Assembly (NCBI GenBank): GCA_964501715.1
Contig: CAZCTR010000022.1
Location: forward strand, 1-17,215
Direction: 5' to 3'
DNA from: M55B118 sp964501715
GTDB taxonomy: Bacteria > Bacillota_I > Bacilli_A > Izemoplasmatales > Izemoplasmataceae
DNA: 17,215 bases
Made by a program: the position numbers and the translations under genes. Position 1 is the first letter of the stretch. Every line of letters starts with the position of its first letter. The notes under the pieces are model-generated. The model made no database searches. It saw nothing but the letters and a program-made list of their open reading frames with translations, and had not been told where the DNA came from. Positions 13,340 to 17,215 of this stretch are shown piece by piece.

Positions 13340-16300
13340 ATGCCTTTGAAGAAGGACCCATTGCTCGAGGAACTCGACGAGACCCGCGACCGGCTCAAAA
13401 GCGCGTATAAGAATGCCGATGGAAGGACCCCGGTGGTGTGTTCGGATGATGCGCTTCGTGAGATGGCCAAGAGAAAACCGCTGAAAAAATCCGATTTCAA
13501 AGCCATCCAAGGTCTGGGCGATGTGTTCGTCGAACGGTATGCCGAGGATTTTTTGCGTGTGATCTATAAGCATAAGAATGCCCTGATCGAGGAAGTGAAC
13601 GTCTCGAGAAAATCCAAGCGTGCCCTCTCTGATTACAAGGACCGTCTCACCAATATCTCAAGAAGGAACCGCAACCTCTATACCGGCAAACTTTCCAAGA
13701 ACCTCGGCGTGGACCTTTATCAGGAACACTTGAAGGATGCACTCGACACGTTCATGCTCGAGATCCATACCAAGCCATTGAGATTGACCCATATCAAGGA
13801 CCGTGACGTGTCCGAAGCGGAGGAACGCTTCCACCGCAGGCTCACGCTACTTTACCGGGAAACCAACCGTGAAGCGAAAGAACGGGGGTTCTATTCACTC
13901 CATATCGCCTACCCCTTCATCCAGGGGAAACTTCAGGGCGAGGCGTTCGAAGTCAAGGCACCGCTCATGTTCATCCCGGTCATTCTTGAGAGGCAAGGGT
14001 ATGATTTCTATCTCAAGATCGACAGGGATAAAGACATCCGAATCAACCGCGACCTCATTCTCGCGAATAACAAGTTCAATCATTTCGAGACCATCAAGGA
14101 CATCCCCGACAGCCAGGACTTGAGCGTCAAGTCCATTCGCTCGACGCTGATGCCTTTTTTAGAGAAAAACCATATCCACATCCAAAAGAAACCTGACACG
14201 AAGGATATGTTCCAACCCTTTGAGGACACGGTCAAAAAGGATTTCAAACGGGTGAAGAAAGGGTCTTTGCAACTCAAGAAATACGTGGTGCTCGGACGCT
14301 ATAAGATCTATTCCTCCAAGATTCAGGAGGACATTACTTCCATTCTGGAGAACAAGACCTACAACACGCTTCTCGACGGGCTTCTCGACAACCCCTACAG
14401 ATCTTACGACTACTCCATCGACACGCCTTTCGAAGGTTCGGCGCAAACGGACGTGGAAGAGAAGAATCTGACCTATATCAACGACCTCAACTATTCGCAG
14501 GAGAAAGTGCTCGACCTTCTCAATCGGAATGACAAACTTGTCATCTGGGGCCCCCCGGGCACCGGGAAATCCCAGACCATCACATCCCTCATCGCCAAGC
14601 AGGTGGAAAAAGGCGAGAATGTGCTTCTTGTGAGTGAGAAGAAGGCGGCCCTGGATGTCATCAAAAGCCGCCTTGGCTATGCGTCCAAGTTCGCGCTTTT
14701 CATGGATGATGCCCAGGACAAACAGGCGTTCTATCACCAGATCAAGAACCATATCGACCCCTTGCCGCCGGTGCGCAACCACAATAACGACCGAGAAACC
14801 GCAGATGAGGCCATTGAGAAGATTCTGAGGAAAATGAAGAATGTGTACGAAGCCTTCTACACCCCGTCCATCACGGACGCGCCCCTTTATAAACTCTACG
14901 AGCGCTATATTCCCACAAACAAGATCAAGGATGAATTCTTCCCTGAAACCATCCATGACGTTTTCAAGGATGTCTTCAGTCCGCTAGAATACAATTTTTT
15001 GAATGAACTGGAACATACGTTCGATGATACGAAGAAACTCAAAAGGATCCTGACCTACCAATATATGCTTGACACCTATCCGATCATCGAGAATATGAAT
15101 CTTCAACTCACGCGCAGCGAGAAACTCAAACGGACGGAATTCTACAAGGCTTTTGAAGCCTTCATGGAGACGTACCGAAAAACCATCTTCTTCCGAAAAC
15201 AAAAAAAGCGCAAGCGTTTCGTCAAAACGCATGCACAATCCATCGACTACTTGTTTTCTAAGAAACGTCATGCGAGACACTTCATCAAACAGATCATCAA
15301 GGACGAGGAGTTCTACCATTTGCTCAAGAAACATTATTCGAGTTTCGAACGGGCAGCCCATCAGCGCGCAAAACTGACAGAGGATGAACTTCGTTTTGTG
15401 AAGATGCTTCTATACAAGGCACCCTTCAAGGATGTGAAGAAGGTGCATCTTCACATGCGGGACATCTTTGATGCGCTCTATACGGGGTTCATCGAGGAAT
15501 TTGAAGCTAAGAACCAAGACAAAGTCTATGACATGGAACACTACAAATCGCTCATGGAGGAACTCGGTAATCTGATAGACGAGAAAAAACAGATGTCTGA
15601 GGAGACGTTCTCCATGTCACTTTATCAGGATGCGCTCAATTTCTCGAATTCCAAACACATCATGGACATCAAACGCAGAATCGAACAACCCAGAAAAATC
15701 AGTGTCTCCAAATTCATCCACAACCATCAGCTCGAGCTTTTCTCCAACATCAAGGTGTGGATGATGACACCGGAAGTGGTCTCGGAGATTGTGCCCCTCA
15801 ATTTCGCCATGTTCGACCTGGTCATCTTCGACGAGGCTTCACAGATGTTCGTCGAGAAGGCCATACCAACGATATACCGGGCTAAAAAGGTCGTCATAGC
15901 CGGGGACTCCAAACAGTTGAGGCCGTCGTCACTCGGGCAGGGCCGTCTGGCCATGGACGATGAATGGATGGAAGAGGATGAGGAACTCGACATCACCCTG
16001 GACGCCGAGAGCCTGCTCGACCTCGCACGCTATAAGTACAAAGAGACCATCCTGAACTACCATTACCGCTCAAAATACGAGGAACTGATCAGCTTTTCCA
16101 ATTATGCCTTCTATGACGGCAAGCTGATTGTATCCCCCAACAAACACCATCCGAAAAAGCCGCCGATCGAATACGTCGTCTGCGAGGATGGTGTCTGGGA
16201 CAAGCGCCAGAACCTTCCCGAGGCGAAGAAGGTCATAGATATCATCAAACGCGTCCTCAGGGAGAAAAGTCAGGAGGAGACGGTCGGGGTCATCACTTTC

Positions 16301-17086
16301 AATGTGCAACAGCGCAACCTGATCGAGGATCTATTGGACGAGACGCTTTTCTCTAACTCGAAATACGCCGGTCAGCTGAACCGGGAGATGAACCGTTTCG
16401 AAAACGGTGAGGACCAGAGCCTTTTCGTCAAGAACATCGAAAACGTGCAAGGTGATGAGCGCGATATCATCATCTTCTCCACAGCTTACGCGAAAAACAT
16501 GGAAGGTCGCTTCCTCAGGCAATTTGGCTGGCTCAATAGCGAAGGGGGTCAGAATCGGCTCAATGTCGCGGTGTCGAGGGCCAAGAAAAAGATTTTCATG
16601 GTTACCTCGTTCTATCCTGAGAATTTCCATGTCGATGACTTGAGGAGTGTGGGGCCCAAACGTCTCAAGGAGTATCTGAAGTATTGCCACAGGGTGTCCG
16701 AGAAAGACCAGGAAGGCGCTCAGGCGGTGCTCGAGAGACTGACAGACACAGAAATCACCCCGGATGAGTCCTCGCTTGAAAGCCTGCAGGACGATGTGCT
16801 CAGGCGTCTTGAAAAGGACAATCTCGATGTGAAGACCGACATAGGCATCGGTAAGTACAAGATCGATTTCGGCATCGAGGACGAACAGGGCAGCGGCTAC
16901 AAGCTCGGAATCATCTGCGATGTCAACAGCGGCTTTAAAAGCGATGATGTAAGGGACGCGCTTTACCATCAGGAAAAATACCTCAGGGCGAGAGGTTGGA
17001 TGATTTACCGTATTTTCACCCCGAATTGGTATAAGGACGCAAACAAGGAAATGCGGGAAATCAGGAAACTGCTCAGAGACGATTGA
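13340..17086 (+). CDS. HRDC-DUF4011-superfamily 1 helicase with Vsr/MTES-like C-terminal domain
   Basis: A 1248-residue nucleic-acid helicase. An HRDC domain (about 8-78; SDDALREMAKRKP then IQGLGDVFVERYAEDFL) is followed by a DUF4011-like region (YKDRLTNISRRNRNLY). The helicase core has Walker A GPPGTGKS (404-411), Walker B DEAS (831-834), GDSKQLRP (855-862), NVQGDERD (1035-1042) and RLNVAVSRAKKK (1073-1084). About 420 residues, mostly helical and charged, separate Walker A from B. The last 90 residues resemble the Vsr/MTES restriction-nuclease fold: KIDF (D1176), GIICD (D1194) and ARGWMIYRIFTPNWYKD. The usual Glu of the IECD motif is Ile1192, so cleavage is doubtful. DUF4011-helicase-Vsr proteins include Hhe, a reported anti-phage system; a repair role is the alternative. 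AAGGA nine bases before ATG supports the start. An operator-like dyad overlaps its promoter. Confidence 0.82.
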   Translation: MPLKKDPLLEELDETRDRLKSAYKNADGRTPVVCSDDALREMAKRKPLKKSDFKAIQGLGDVFVERYAEDFLRVIYKHKNALIEEVNVSRKSKRALSDYKDRLTNISRRNRNLYTGKLSKNLGVDLYQEHLKDALDTFMLEIHTKPLRLTHIKDRDVSEAEERFHRRLTLLYRETNREAKERGFYSLHIAYPFIQGKLQGEAFEVKAPLMFIPVILERQGYDFYLKIDRDKDIRINRDLILANNKFNHFETIKDIPDSQDLSVKSIRSTLMPFLEKNHIHIQKKPDTKDMFQPFEDTVKKDFKRVKKGSLQLKKYVVLGRYKIYSSKIQEDITSILENKTYNTLLDGLLDNPYRSYDYSIDTPFEGSAQTDVEEKNLTYINDLNYSQEKVLDLLNRNDKLVIWGPPGTGKSQTITSLIAKQVEKGENVLLVSEKKAALDVIKSRLGYASKFALFMDDAQDKQAFYHQIKNHIDPLPPVRNHNNDRETADEAIEKILRKMKNVYEAFYTPSITDAPLYKLYERYIPTNKIKDEFFPETIHDVFKDVFSPLEYNFLNELEHTFDDTKKLKRILTYQYMLDTYPIIENMNLQLTRSEKLKRTEFYKAFEAFMETYRKTIFFRKQKKRKRFVKTHAQSIDYLFSKKRHARHFIKQIIKDEEFYHLLKKHYSSFERAAHQRAKLTEDELRFVKMLLYKAPFKDVKKVHLHMRDIFDALYTGFIEEFEAKNQDKVYDMEHYKSLMEELGNLIDEKKQMSEETFSMSLYQDALNFSNSKHIMDIKRRIEQPRKISVSKFIHNHQLELFSNIKVWMMTPEVVSEIVPLNFAMFDLVIFDEASQMFVEKAIPTIYRAKKVVIAGDSKQLRPSSLGQGRLAMDDEWMEEDEELDITLDAESLLDLARYKYKETILNYHYRSKYEELISFSNYAFYDGKLIVSPNKHHPKKPPIEYVVCEDGVWDKRQNLPEAKKVIDIIKRVLREKSQEETVGVITFNVQQRNLIEDLLDETLFSNSKYAGQLNREMNRFENGEDQSLFVKNIENVQGDERDIIIFSTAYAKNMEGRFLRQFGWLNSEGGQNRLNVAVSRAKKKIFMVTSFYPENFHVDDLRSVGPKRLKEYLKYCHRVSEKDQEGAQAVLERLTDTEITPDESSLESLQDDVLRRLEKDNLDVKTDIGIGKYKIDFGIEDEQGSGYKLGIICDVNSGFKSDDVRDALYHQEKYLRARGWMIYRIFTPNWYKDANKEMREIRKLLRDD

Positions 17087-17124
17087 ATTCAAACGTTACA
17101 GAACTTTGATGAAAGGGGATGCGC

Positions 17125-17215
17125 ATGCGGCTGATACTGGGTTTCAAGGATCTTTTCACAAACTATTTCAACATCATGCCGACGTATCTCGCGGCGACGT
17201 TTCTCATGCTGGTGG
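17125..17215 (+). CDS. Start of an unknown, probably membrane-associated protein (cut by window end)
   Basis: Thirty codons are visible, beginning MRLILGFKDLF and turning hydrophobic with alternating aromatic residues (NYFNIMPTYLAATFLMLV), which looks like an N-terminal membrane segment. I do not recognise the family. AAAGGGG (17112-17118) lies six bases before the ATG at 17125; another in-frame ATG at 17119 touches the ribosome binding site and is less likely. It starts 38 bp after the helicase-nuclease stop with no terminator between them, so co-transcription is likely. Confidence 0.6.
   Translation, partial: MRLILGFKDLFTNYFNIMPTYLAATFLMLV

Noticed and set aside
14159..14956. Long minus-strand open frame opposite the helicase-nuclease gene
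   Set aside because: Contained in the coding sequence that includes the Walker A motif; no recognisable domain or ribosome binding context.
16331..17092. Minus-strand open frame opposite the helicase C-terminus, considered as an antitoxin-like partner
   Set aside because: Completely antisense to conserved helicase motifs and the nuclease-like domain, with no recognisable motif.
12415..17215. A multi-gene defence island around the helicase
   Set aside because: Only the helicase-nuclease itself resembles a defence protein; no mobile-element, toxin, methylase or other defence gene is visible in the window.
1..17215. CRISPR arrays, tRNA, rRNA or insertion sequences
   Set aside because: No regularly spaced repeats, transposase motifs, terminal repeats or RNA gene signatures were found on reading either strand.

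Overview
The window reads as bacterial chromosome from a Gram-positive (Bacillota-type) organism. The evidence is AAGGAGG-like ribosome binding sites, TTG initiation at the antiporter gene, TGn-TATAAT (extended -10) promoters, rho-independent terminators with long U-tracts, and TGA used as a stop (nadA, nadB, antiporter). Base composition is moderate by eye. The gene set (DUF368 transporter, short FSA/TalC-type transaldolase, CPBP protease, HRDC/DUF4011 helicase) would suit a relative of the Mollicutes/Izemoplasma-like lineages, but that placement is a guess from gene content. A run of 100 Ns at 1521-1620 is a scaffold gap, so the left 1.5 kb is joined to the rest only by scaffolding.

Layout. 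1-215 is a probable regulated leader with a promoter and a complete intrinsic terminator ahead of a cation:proton antiporter (216-1472). After the gap come a gap-truncated DUF3267 putative metalloprotease (1621-2136) and a membrane-anchored glycerophosphodiester phosphodiesterase (2254-3297). The latter has its own promoter with a repeated octamer and ends at a bidirectional terminator shared with the converging DUF368 gene (3435-4340, minus). Next on the minus strand are a transaldolase (4593-5249) with its own promoter and terminator, and a degenerate PD-(D/E)XK nuclease-fold protein (5344-5961). Divergent from the last is a soluble PAS-PAS-GGDEF protein (6143-7426, plus). It converges on a tightly overlapping nadC-nadA-nadB operon (minus, 10736 down to 7491) that makes nicotinate mononucleotide from aspartate for NAD.

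The intergenic space 10737-11042 holds two divergent extended -10 promoters: one for the nad operon, and one for a DEAD-box RNA helicase (11043-12344) whose leader contains a terminator hairpin. The right end holds a CPBP membrane protease (12520-13278), a 1248-residue HRDC/DUF4011/superfamily 1 helicase with a C-terminal Vsr/MTES-type nuclease-like domain (13340-17086), and the start of an unknown, probably membrane-associated protein (17125 to the window edge).

Most of the window is housekeeping. The best candidates for new biology are the helicase-nuclease protein, which resembles the single-gene Hhe (DUF4011-helicase-Vsr) anti-phage architecture but has an N-terminal HRDC domain, an altered nuclease motif and a near-perfect dyad over its promoter, and the two attenuator-like leaders in front of the antiporter and the DEAD-box helicase. 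No CRISPR array, tRNA, rRNA, insertion sequence or prophage was seen.
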